From positions 1 through 5,055 of the forward strand of contig JAAELZ010000357.1 in NCBI GenBank assembly GCA_024226105.1: a DNA stretch of 5,055 nt, in the 5' to 3' direction. The DNA comes from Pseudomonadota bacterium (GTDB lineage: Bacteria > Pseudomonadota > Gammaproteobacteria > Arenicellales > Poriferihabitantaceae). Of this stretch, positions 1-5,055 are shown in pieces. Position 1 is the first letter of the stretch. The number at the start of each line of letters is the position of its first letter. The notes beneath the pieces are model-generated. The model searched no databases, was not told where the DNA came from, and saw only the letters and a program-made list of their open reading frames with translations. A program made the translations under genes and the position numbers.

Positions 1-1
1 C

Positions 2-37
2 CTGGTTGAGATGATGCCACGATTTCTGGAAACATAG
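2..37 (+). CDS. Possible C-terminal tail of an upstream gene (partial)
   Basis: Frame 2 is open from the left edge and ends with TAG at 35-37, giving the tail LVEMMPRFLET. The other two forward frames close at bases 9 and 12, so if a + strand gene enters from the left it must use this frame. Eleven residues are too few to identify a family. A minus-strand start (ATG at 35-33, reading MFPEIVASSQP off the edge) is equally open but has no Shine-Dalgarno sequence. The possible terminator downstream fits a + strand gene ending here. The call is weak. Confidence 0.3.
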   Translation: MVEMMPRFLET

Positions 38-52
38 CGAAGTGAGCGGCAG

Positions 53-88
53 GCTCAGTTCAGAATTGATTTGAGCTGAATTTTTTTT
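53..88 (+). terminator. Possible weak rho-independent terminator before moeA
   Basis: An eight-T run (81-88) directly follows a short stem formed by TTCAG (59-63) and CTGAA (76-80), which can be lengthened to seven pairs with A57-T82 and a G58-T81 wobble. GCTCA (53-57) can instead pair with TGAGC at 72-76 or with TGAGC at 43-47, so the alternative structures exclude one another. The stem is short and A+T-rich with a 12-base loop, so it is marginal. It may end the upstream gene or be chance. Confidence 0.3.
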
Positions 89-101
89 AGATAAGAACTA
101 A

Positions 102-125
102 CCGGATAATTCAAGAGATATCCGG
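102..125. promoter_or_regulatory. Inverted repeat in the moeA leader (candidate operator)
   Basis: CCGGATA (102-108) and TATCCGG (119-125) are perfect 7-bp arms separated by ten bases. The left arm overlaps GATAAT (105-110), a good match to a sigma-70 -10 box, but no convincing -35 lies 17 bases upstream, where there is only the T run. No T run follows the repeat, so it is not a terminator. It may be an operator overlapping the operon promoter or an RNA hairpin about 27 bases before the moeA start. It is much too small for a molybdenum cofactor riboswitch. Confidence 0.4.
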
Positions 126-151
126 GCTAATTAATTGGAAAAGAGATAGAC

Positions 152-1393
152 ATGAGCGATTGTGGATGTGATTCAGTTAAGGGGTATTTGACACCCTATA
201 AAGAGGCACTGGATAATTTGTTAAATGCGGCTGTGCCCGGCCGGCAAACCGAAAAGGTGGCTCTGATCGAAGCCCTGGACAGAGTATTGGCAGGATCGCT
301 GGTCTCTATGGTTGATGTGCCGCCCGCAGATAACAGCGCGATGGACGGTTTTGCCGTCAACAGTGCGGATGTTTCAGGCTCCGGCGAAATACGCCTGCCT
401 GTCAGCCAGAGGATACCCGCTGGCGTGGTGGGTGAACCCCTGCAGAGAGGGACCGCGGCGAGAATTTTTACCGGCGCTCCGATTCCGCGAGATGCGGATG
501 TGGTTATCATGCAGGAGCGCGTAGTTGTAGAAAATGACCATATTGTGTTCAATGGGCCGTACGCGCCCAACACAAATGTTCGATTTGCCGCTGAAGACAT
601 TGCTTTGGGCGCACAAATACTTGAATCAGGTACTCAGTTGCGGGCTCAGGAACTGGGTGTAGCGGCTTCGATTGGTTATTCAGAGCTGGATGTCTTCAAG
701 CGGATTAAAGTCGGCGTGTTTTTTACCGGTGATGAATTAATAGAGCCGGGACAGGCGCTCGGCCCGGGACAGATTTACGATTCTAATCGCTATACAATTG
801 TGGGTTTACTGAAATCATTGGGCTGCGATATTGTTGACCTGGGGATAATCGGGGATACCTTTGACGCAACGCGTCAGGCCCTGGAAGAGGCTTCGGCCAA
901 AGCAGATATGGTGATCACCAGCGGTGGCGTATCGGTTGGCGAAGAAGACTATGTGCGCGCGGCGGTTGAGGCGCTAGGGACGCTTGATATGTGGCGGGTT
1001 AAGATTAAACCCGGTAAACCACTTGCATTTGGCCAGGTGGAGGGCACACCTTTCCTGGGCCTGCCCGGTAACCCGGTGGCTGTTTTTGTGACCTTTTGCC
1101 TGTTTGTGAGCCCTTTTATCAAGCGCATGCAGGGTATGCGTAGCCCTGTTGCGCACTCGATTCCGGTTAAAGCGGATTTTACCTGGACAGCAGGCAAGCG
1201 CAGAGAATTCGTTCGCGCGCGCCTGGTGCAAAATCAGGATGGTCAGACTGTGGCACAAATCTACCATCATCAGGGCTCGGGCGTACTCGCCTCAACCTCC
1301 TGGTCAGATGGTTTGATAATGATTCCTGAGGGTGTTTCGGTTGCGCCGGGAGAATTGGTTGACTATACCGCCTTCTCAAGTCTGTTAGCATAG
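152..1393 (+). CDS. moeA: Molybdopterin molybdenumtransferase MoeA
   Basis: MoeA inserts molybdate into adenylylated molybdopterin, releasing AMP and giving active molybdenum cofactor in the cytoplasm. The 413-residue product is of normal family length and carries the family signatures in order: PPADNSAMDG (57-66, with the conserved Asp60 and Asp65), RIFTGAPIP (104-112), EDI (148-150), FTGDEL (191-196), YDSNRY (209-214), TSGGVSVGEEDY (256-267, the MPT-binding fold), KPGKP (286-290), LPGNP (304-308) and REFVRAR (351-357) in the C-terminal beta-barrel domain. Cys4 and Cys6 give a short cysteine-rich N-terminus of unknown meaning. The ATG is preceded by a modest ribosome binding site, AAGAGA at 141-146. 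It is the first gene of a five-gene run, with moaD starting five bases after its stop. No moaA, moaC, mogA or mobA is present, so the cluster covers only part of the pathway and probably supplements a complete set elsewhere. Confidence 0.96.
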   Translation: MSDCGCDSVKGYLTPYKEALDNLLNAAVPGRQTEKVALIEALDRVLAGSLVSMVDVPPADNSAMDGFAVNSADVSGSGEIRLPVSQRIPAGVVGEPLQRGTAARIFTGAPIPRDADVVIMQERVVVENDHIVFNGPYAPNTNVRFAAEDIALGAQILESGTQLRAQELGVAASIGYSELDVFKRIKVGVFFTGDELIEPGQALGPGQIYDSNRYTIVGLLKSLGCDIVDLGIIGDTFDATRQALEEASAKADMVITSGGVSVGEEDYVRAAVEALGTLDMWRVKIKPGKPLAFGQVEGTPFLGLPGNPVAVFVTFCLFVSPFIKRMQGMRSPVAHSIPVKADFTWTAGKRREFVRARLVQNQDGQTVAQIYHHQGSGVLASTSWSDGLIMIPEGVSVAPGELVDYTAFSSLLA

Positions 1394-1396
1394 GAG
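1392..1396 (+). promoter_or_regulatory. moaD ribosome binding site overlapping the moeA stop
   Basis: AGGAG uses the last two bases of the moeA TAG and lies only two bases from the moaD ATG, closer than the usual five to nine. No other plausible moaD start is nearby, and the protein begins at the normal family position. The arrangement suggests that moaD translation depends on ribosomes finishing moeA. Confidence 0.6.
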
Positions 1397-1398
1397 TT

Positions 1399-1653
1399 AT
1401 GATTACAATCTTATATTTTGCCAGTTTACGCGAGCAGTTGAATAAGGCCAGCGAGCAACTGGAGTGCCCTGAAACCGTCTCAAGTGTTGGGGAGTTGCGG
1501 GCGTGGTTATGTGAGCGTGGCTCACCCTGGTCGCAGGTGCTTAATACGGATGCCCTGGTGATGATGTCTATAAATCATTCAATGGCAGATCCCGGTAGCG
1601 AGATTAAGGATGGTGACGAAATTGCGTTTTTCCCGCCGGTAACAGGTGGTTAA
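1399..1653 (+). CDS. moaD: Molybdopterin synthase sulfur-carrier subunit MoaD
   Basis: MoaD is the small, ubiquitin-fold subunit of molybdopterin synthase. Its C-terminal glycine is converted to a thiocarboxylate (by MoeB plus a sulfurtransferase) and supplies the dithiolene sulfurs to cyclic pyranopterin monophosphate. The 84-residue product has the typical start ITILYFASLRE (2-12), a central segment ending in KDGDEIAFFPPV, and the required C-terminal Gly83-Gly84. Length is normal for the family. The gene lies between moeA (gap of five bases) and moaE (gap of two bases), the usual company for this subunit. No moeB, needed to activate MoaD, is in the window, so activation must rely on a gene elsewhere. 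Confidence 0.95.
   Translation: MITILYFASLREQLNKASEQLECPETVSSVGELRAWLCERGSPWSQVLNTDALVMMSINHSMADPGSEIKDGDEIAFFPPVTGG
1644..1649 (+). promoter_or_regulatory. moaE ribosome binding site inside the MoaD Gly-Gly codons
   Basis: AGGTGG sits six bases before the TTG at 1656 and supports that rare start codon. It is built mostly from the GGT GGT codons for the catalytic C-terminal Gly-Gly of MoaD, so one stretch carries both an invariant protein motif and the translation signal for the partner subunit. Confidence 0.65.
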
Positions 1654-1655
1654 TC

Positions 1656-2108
1656 TTGTCGGTTAAAGTTCAGAACGAAGATTTCAATCCGCAGCATGTG
1701 GTTGATGCTTTGTGCAAAGGTCGCACCGATATCGGTGCGGTGGTGACCTTTGTAGGACGGGTACGGGATTGTGCAAAATCCGAAACTATTTCAGCCATGG
1801 AGCTTGAGCACTATCCGGGCATGACAGAAAAGGCCCTGCAGAATATCGTAAATCAGGCGCATCAACGCTGGCAGTTACAGGGGGCGAGCATCATACACCG
1901 GGTAGGAAAGCTGCAACCCGCCGAGCAGATTGTTATGGTAGCGGTAGCTTCACCACATCGGGGCGAAGCCTTTCAGGCTTGTGAGTTCCTGATTGATTTT
2001 CTGAAAATGCGCGCACCATTCTGGAAAAAGGAATATACGAAACAGGGCGCGCACTGGGTCGATGCGCGCGAAAGTGATGATGCTGCTCTCAACCGCTGGA
2101 GCAGATGA
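1656..2108 (+). CDS. moaE: Molybdopterin synthase catalytic subunit MoaE
   Basis: MoaE is the large subunit of the MoaD2-MoaE2 molybdopterin synthase, which turns cyclic pyranopterin monophosphate into molybdopterin in the cytoplasm. The 150-residue product matches the usual length. It shows VTFVGRVRD (30-38), MELEHYPGM (48-56), HRVG (81-84), SPHRGEAF (99-106) and LKMRAPFWKKE (116-126). Aligned by motif to E. coli MoaE with an offset of two, Arg37, His101-Arg102, Lys117 and Lys124 correspond to active-site residues Arg39, His103-Arg104, Lys119 and Lys126, so the enzyme should be active. The start is TTG, chosen because a good ribosome binding site (1644-1649) precedes it, the gap to moaD is two bases, and the protein begins where the family does. 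Its TGA overlaps the next ATG as ATGA, indicating coupled translation. Confidence 0.95.
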   Translation: MSVKVQNEDFNPQHVVDALCKGRTDIGAVVTFVGRVRDCAKSETISAMELEHYPGMTEKALQNIVNQAHQRWQLQGASIIHRVGKLQPAEQIVMVAVASPHRGEAFQACEFLIDFLKMRAPFWKKEYTKQGAHWVDARESDDAALNRWSR

Positions 2109-2533
2109 AAACGTTCAGCTTGCAACAGCGGTTGCTACCGGATGCGCCGCGGGATTTTCCCGGGCGACGTGTGACGAGATCAGTCTTGCGCACGGTGCAT
2201 ATACTGGGCGGTGGTGTATTGATTGGCGCTTATCTTTTTCAGCAACCTCAAAGCAGTATTCATTTGTGGTATATCACCGCAACCCTGTCCGGAATGCTGC
2301 TTTTTTTAACTGATTTGCACGCAAGTTTTGCGGTATTGTTTGAATGGAGGGGGCTTTCAATAATCAGCAAAATCTGTTTATTGCTGCTGCTTCCACTGAT
2401 GCCCGGATATGAAATCTATATATTGTCGCTCATCCTCGCGATTGGCTCTCTGAGTAGTCATTTGTCGCGTAAGTTTCGCCACCGCCTGTGGTTAAAGCTG
2501 CCGGATATTACCCAGGATCAGCGCCGTGGCTAA
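2105..2533 (+). CDS. Small multi-spanning membrane protein, function unknown
   Basis: I do not recognise a named family. The 142-residue product has a basic, soluble N-terminus (about 1-25), then four probable membrane segments at roughly 27-46, 53-71, 85-101 and 102-118, and a basic tail (RKFRHR, 122-127). Histidines lie at or near membrane segments (His32, His53, His72, His119), so haem binding as in small cytochrome b-type proteins is possible but unproven. It starts with ATG overlapping the moaE stop (ATGA), with TGGAG at 2097-2101 as a ribosome binding site, and its last eight bases overlap rpoN. The tight fit on both sides and the hydrophobic pattern argue for a real gene. Its place between cofactor genes and a sigma factor suggests a part in the same accessory pathway, perhaps membrane electron transfer or signalling, but that is inference from position only. 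Confidence 0.8.
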   Translation: MKTFSLQQRLLPDAPRDFPGRRVTRSVLRTVHILGGGVLIGAYLFQQPQSSIHLWYITATLSGMLLFLTDLHASFAVLFEWRGLSIISKICLLLLLPLMPGYEIYILSLILAIGSLSSHLSRKFRHRLWLKLPDITQDQRRG

Positions 2534-4001
2534 CCAGGGTTATTCCGTCAACCAGGTCTTGAGCCACAAGCAGACCACGATTCTGGCGCCACAATTGCAG
2601 CAGGGCGTTCGAGTTTTACAGCTTTCATCGACGGAACTGCAAAGTGAAATTGATGCGGCTTTAATGGAAAACCCCTTTCTGGAAAAAATGGAAATGGATA
2701 CGGGTTTTGAGATAAACCCGGATTCAGGTCTCACCCAGGAAGACAAACGTTCGTTAGAGCAAGCTGCACGCCCGGTGGACTCTACTACGATTCATGGCTA
2801 TGCGGCCAAACCACCTGCACTGAATCGGTCTGACTCAGGAACGGCATCCGGAACTAAGTCTGATGTCTGGTCCGCTTCAAGTCTCGATTTTCTACAGGAA
2901 ATGCCCGGTGAACTTACGCTCCACGCCTTTTTGCGCCAGCAGGCAAACGCTACGCCACTTGATAATAAACAACACTACATTCTTGAAATTCTGATTGATA
3001 GTGTCAATGACAAGGGCTATTTGCGCGCTACCATAGATGAAATAGTACAACTTGCGATGCCTGAATACGTGGTAACCCGGATTGAGGTCGCCAGGGTCAT
3101 CACCATTCTTCAGGATTTTGAGCCGGTCGGGGTGGGCGCAAGAACTTCCAGTGAGTGCCTGTTGTTACAGCTAAAGGAAATGCCAGTGCAAACACAGGGC
3201 CTTGAACTTGCAAAAGAAATCGTATCGCGTAGTTTGTTGCAATTAGCTCAGAAAAAGTATCAGGAAATTGCACTTGATCTTGGTCAGACGAAAGCAGATG
3301 TTCAGCGTGCAGTTGTGTTGATTTGTCAGCTTAACCCCTTTCCCGGGCTGCAAATATCACCGTCACGCGAAGAGAGGATCGCACCGGATTTAGTGGTAAA
3401 AAAAGTGCGGGGCTCGTGGGTGGTTCGTTTAAACCCCAACCTTGCTCCGGCAATCAGCATCCATCACGAATCAAATGAATTGCTCAAACTGGCCAGGGGG
3501 CACGATGGTTATCAAAAACTTAAACAAACCCTGCAGGATGCAAAATTACTGCTAAGCAATATTGAGAAACGTTATCAGACCATCTTAAGGGTTGCGATGC
3601 TGGTCATCGAAAAACAGGCAGATTCACTGGAACAGGGCGAGGCAGGGCTCAAACCTTTAACACAAAAAGAAATTGCCGGCATGCTGGGTATTCACGTCTC
3701 GACCGTCTCGCGAGCGGTCAATGACAAGTATATTCTAACGCCTGCCGGGGTCGTCGAACTGCGTAGTTTTTTCTGTAGCGCAATCAGTCGCAGTGGTGCT
3801 GAAGCTATTTCCTCCCGGGCGATCCAGGCGCAAATAAAAGATCTGATTGAACAGGAGCCGGCAGAGAAACCTCTGAGCGACAATAAAATCACCAGTGTAC
3901 TGAAGCAACGCGGCATCAAGGTAGCGCGCCGTACCGTGATGAAATATCGTGAGCAACTGGGCATTCCTGCATCTCCTCAAAGGCGAGTGTCAGCACAATA
4001 A
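2526..4001 (+). CDS. rpoN: RNA polymerase sigma-54 factor, divergent RpoN paralogue
   Basis: Sigma-54 directs RNA polymerase to -24/-12 promoters and needs an AAA+ enhancer-binding activator to open them. The 491-residue product is full length for the family. Region I (about 8-53) has the Gln/Leu-rich activator-response segment with PQLQQGVRVLQLS (22-34) and ENPFLE (48-53). Region II (about 55-125) is a variable linker. The core-binding part includes LQDFEPVGVGART (195-207), LNPFPG (269-274) and IAPDLVV (285-291). The DNA-binding part includes a helix-turn-helix at about 378-400 (STVSR at 392-396) and the RpoN box ARRTVMKYRE (467-476). Differences from the usual sequence include Met for Ala at RpoN-box residue 472, Val391 where Glu is usual in HESTVSR, and EPVGVGART for DPxGVGARD. 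The start is GTG, with AGGA at 2514-2517 eight bases upstream. The flanks are a Moco operon and a di-heme cytochrome gene, not the usual lptB and hpf, so this is probably a second, specialised sigma-54. Confidence 0.95.
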   Translation: MANQGYSVNQVLSHKQTTILAPQLQQGVRVLQLSSTELQSEIDAALMENPFLEKMEMDTGFEINPDSGLTQEDKRSLEQAARPVDSTTIHGYAAKPPALNRSDSGTASGTKSDVWSASSLDFLQEMPGELTLHAFLRQQANATPLDNKQHYILEILIDSVNDKGYLRATIDEIVQLAMPEYVVTRIEVARVITILQDFEPVGVGARTSSECLLLQLKEMPVQTQGLELAKEIVSRSLLQLAQKKYQEIALDLGQTKADVQRAVVLICQLNPFPGLQISPSREERIAPDLVVKKVRGSWVVRLNPNLAPAISIHHESNELLKLARGHDGYQKLKQTLQDAKLLLSNIEKRYQTILRVAMLVIEKQADSLEQGEAGLKPLTQKEIAGMLGIHVSTVSRAVNDKYILTPAGVVELRSFFCSAISRSGAEAISSRAIQAQIKDLIEQEPAEKPLSDNKITSVLKQRGIKVARRTVMKYREQLGIPASPQRRVSAQ

Positions 4002-4006
4002 GGCGC

Positions 4007-4022
4007 CGGGCCTTCAGGCCCG
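4007..4022 (+). terminator. G+C-rich hairpin just after rpoN
   Basis: CGGGCC (4007-4012) and GGCCCG (4017-4022) form a perfect six-pair stem around a TTCA loop, starting six bases after the rpoN stop. The position is right for the end of the operon, but no T run follows, so it is either a weak intrinsic terminator, an RNA-stabilising 3' hairpin or a pausing site. Confidence 0.45.
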
Positions 4023-4069
4023 CATTCAAAATGTGTTTCCATATCATTTGGATGGTATAAACCATATCC

Positions 4070-4093
4070 TGTTCCACGGATGGAACAATCCGT
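4070..4093. promoter_or_regulatory. Interlocked palindromes, candidate enhancer site for a sigma-54 activator
   Basis: Two perfect inverted repeats overlap. TGTTCCA (4070-4076) and TGGAACA (4081-4087) flank CGGA; ACGGAT (4076-4081) and ATCCGT (4088-4093) flank GGAACA. Their centres lie about 100 bases upstream of the -12 element at 4183, inside the usual range for sigma-54 enhancer-binding proteins, many of which bind dyads with TGT...ACA ends. The protein that binds is not known; no activator gene is in the window. Confidence 0.5.
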
Positions 4094-4094
4094 T

Positions 4095-4118
4095 CTGTTT
4101 CTACTTTTTTCAAAACAG
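4095..4118. repeat. Inverted repeat CTGTTT-N12-AAACAG
   Basis: Six-base perfect arms (4095-4100 and 4113-4118) lie just downstream of the interlocked palindromes and share the TGT...ACA outline. This could be a second, weaker activator site or a chance match in A+T-rich DNA. Confidence 0.25.
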
Positions 4119-4168
4119 GCATGTTCTTAAGTTGTTGTTATTTAATGAATATTCTGGCGTTGATGAGT

Positions 4169-4185
4169 TGGCACGTTATATGCTT
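4169..4185 (+). promoter_or_regulatory. Sigma-54 (-24/-12) promoter of the di-heme cytochrome gene
   Basis: The sequence TTGGCACGTTATATGCTT (4168-4185) matches the sigma-54 consensus TGGCACG-N4-TTGCW at every position except one (ATGC for TTGC). The essential GG (4170-4171) and GC (4182-4183) have the exact -24/-12 spacing. Transcription would start near 4195, leaving a leader of about 95 bases before the ATG at 4290. Palindromic candidate enhancer sites lie about 100 bases upstream, and the preceding gene encodes a sigma-54, which together make chance unlikely. Confidence 0.8.
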
Positions 4186-4230
4186 GTAAATCCATTGAAC
4201 CGCTGTGTTTCGTGCGCTTGTAAAAATGTG

Positions 4231-4246
4231 TGTACGAATTTGTACA
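4231..4246. promoter_or_regulatory. Palindrome TGTAC-N6-GTACA in the cytochrome gene leader
   Basis: Perfect five-base arms (4231-4235 and 4242-4246) lie about 36-51 bases downstream of the predicted start of transcription and 43 bases before the coding start. It could be a repressor operator acting downstream of the promoter or a small RNA hairpin. No specific regulator is recognised. Confidence 0.3.
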
Positions 4247-4289
4247 GTAAGGTGTTTATTTTTTCTTTCAATCAATGAGGAGAGAGTCA

Positions 4290-5055
4290 ATGGTTAAAAA
4301 AGTAGCTAAAAGAGTGAGTCGGCAGAAGCAAATGCTGGCGGCGTCTTTGGCTTTGGCAGTCAGTTGCACCCTGGTGGGTGTCAGCCATGCCGATGGGGCA
4401 TTGCCCGAGCTAGAGATTAATGCAGCGAAGGCTGAACTGGGCAAGCGTTTGTTTTTTGATAAGCGTTTATCGGGTGATGCCGCTATTTCCTGTGCGACCT
4501 GCCATATGCCTGAAAATGGTTACTCAACGAACGAGGCGCTGTCGCCCGGTTACCCCGGAAATGGACACTTTCGCAACAGTATTGGCCTGATCAATGCCGC
4601 GCACAAAAAAACCTGGCTACACGATGGCCGCCTGGGTACTAACCTGAACGATGTAACGCGTGAAATGATCACCGAAGATTACATCATGAATATGGATATG
4701 CGCATTATGCAGGAGCGCGTTAAGCAGGATCCCAAATACGTGGCAATGTTTGAAGCGGCTGGTTATGGCGAACCTTCAAATGGCAGCGTACGTAAAGCAA
4801 TTCCAGAGTATCTGAAAACCTTAACCTCCCGTGGTGCGCCCTATGATTCGGGTACTATGTCAGATTCAGCGAAGGCCGGTGAAGTGGTGTTCAATGAAAA
4901 AGGTTGCGCTAGCTGTCACAGTGGTGCGTTATTTACCGACGGCAAAGCACACAATACCGGGGTTCCGGAGAACTTTGATGTGTTCCTTGACCCAATGAAT
5001 CACCAGGCATTTATCGCCTTTACTATGTTCCAGGGTGTTGAAAACTATATGGCAC
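4290..5055 (+). CDS. Di-heme cytochrome c peroxidase / MauG-family protein (3' partial)
   Basis: The gene starts at ATG 4290 with AGGAG (4278-4282) seven bases upstream and is still open at the right edge; 255 residues are visible, perhaps two thirds or more of a typical member. Residues 1-34 form a Sec signal peptide: basic start, hydrophobic core at 15-31, likely cleavage after SHA. The mature protein is therefore periplasmic. LGKRLFFDKRLSGD (50-63) leads to the first c-haem motif CATCH (68-72). FRNS (94-97) and the DGR motif (112-114) are typical of the di-heme peroxidase fold. The second haem motif CASCH is at 206-210. By motif alignment, the Glu of the usual Pro-x-Glu-Met peroxidase segment seems replaced around Ile132-Met133, so H2O2 reduction may not be its job. 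Family members reduce peroxide, modify proteins (MauG), or act beside molybdoenzymes, as the IdrP1 and IdrP2 proteins do in iodate reduction. The sigma-54 promoter and Moco-gene neighbourhood suggest the last kind of role, as inference. Confidence 0.9.
   Translation, partial: MVKKVAKRVSRQKQMLAASLALAVSCTLVGVSHADGALPELEINAAKAELGKRLFFDKRLSGDAAISCATCHMPENGYSTNEALSPGYPGNGHFRNSIGLINAAHKKTWLHDGRLGTNLNDVTREMITEDYIMNMDMRIMQERVKQDPKYVAMFEAAGYGEPSNGSVRKAIPEYLKTLTSRGAPYDSGTMSDSAKAGEVVFNEKGCASCHSGALFTDGKAHNTGVPENFDVFLDPMNHQAFIAFTMFQGVENYMA

Noticed and set aside
1..35. Divergent minus-strand gene start (ATG at 35-33)
   Set aside because: No Shine-Dalgarno sequence precedes it and only eleven codons are visible; the + strand tail is slightly more plausible.
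66..80. FNR-like box TTGAT-TTGA-GCTGA
   Set aside because: Only the left half matches TTGAT-N4-ATCAA; the right half has too few matches to support FNR control.
66..95. Sigma-70 promoter (TTGATT with TAGATA or GATAAG)
   Set aside because: The -10 candidates match at only three or four positions with 16 or 18 base spacing and overlap the T run, so no start can be assigned.
4153..4164. IHF site between the enhancer palindromes and the promoter
   Set aside because: TTGAT is present, but the upstream YAA is TCT, so the consensus is not met; the stretch is merely A+T-rich.
4203..4219. Second sigma-54 promoter at the downstream GCTTGTAAA copy
   Set aside because: The required GG twelve bases before the GC is TG at 4204-4205 and there is no GCAC, so the essential -24 element is absent.
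3949..4278. A 109-codon + strand open frame spanning the rpoN end and the intergenic region
   Set aside because: It begins with GTG inside rpoN, overlaps the sigma-54 promoter and palindromes, has no clear ribosome binding site and gives a Phe/Asn/Cys-rich product typical of translated A+T-rich intergenic DNA.

Overview
The window reads as a proteobacterial, most likely gammaproteobacterial, chromosome or island segment. The signs are medium G+C content, MoeA, MoaD, MoaE and RpoN sequences of proteobacterial type, and tightly packed genes with purine-rich ribosome binding sites. All convincing genes lie on the + strand. The species cannot be named from the sequence alone.

Layout. Bases 1-37 may hold the last codons of an upstream gene. 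Bases 38-151 are a leader with a possible weak terminator (T8 run at 81-88) and a perfect 7-bp inverted repeat (102-125) just ahead of moeA. Bases 152-4001 are five genes that look like one operon: moeA (molybdate insertion), moaD and moaE (the two subunits of molybdopterin synthase), a small multi-spanning membrane protein of unknown function, and a full-length but divergent sigma-54 gene (rpoN family). Gaps are 5 and 2 bases, followed by overlaps of 4 and 8 bases. Bases 4002-4289 are a regulatory intergenic region with a G+C-rich hairpin after rpoN, a cluster of interlocked palindromes (4070-4093), a near-consensus sigma-54 -24/-12 promoter (4169-4185) and another palindrome in the leader (4231-4246). 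From 4290 to the right edge runs an incomplete gene for an exported di-heme cytochrome c peroxidase/MauG-family protein.

How it may work together. The operon supplies the dithiolene-forming and molybdenum-inserting steps of cofactor synthesis, plus its own sigma-54. The next transcription unit begins with a sigma-54 promoter. The simplest reading is an accessory respiratory or detoxification module: a periplasmic molybdoenzyme, presumably encoded outside the window, works with di-heme cytochromes and is switched on by a sigma-54 enhancer-binding activator. Known modules with parts of this make-up include arsenite oxidase (aio/arx), iodate reductase (idrABP1P2, whose P1 and P2 are di-heme peroxidases) and perchlorate reductase islands. 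No molybdoenzyme subunit is visible here, so the substrate is not determined. The most notable feature is a sigma-54 paralogue outside the usual lptB-rpoN-hpf-ptsN setting, placed beside a promoter of the class it should recognise.
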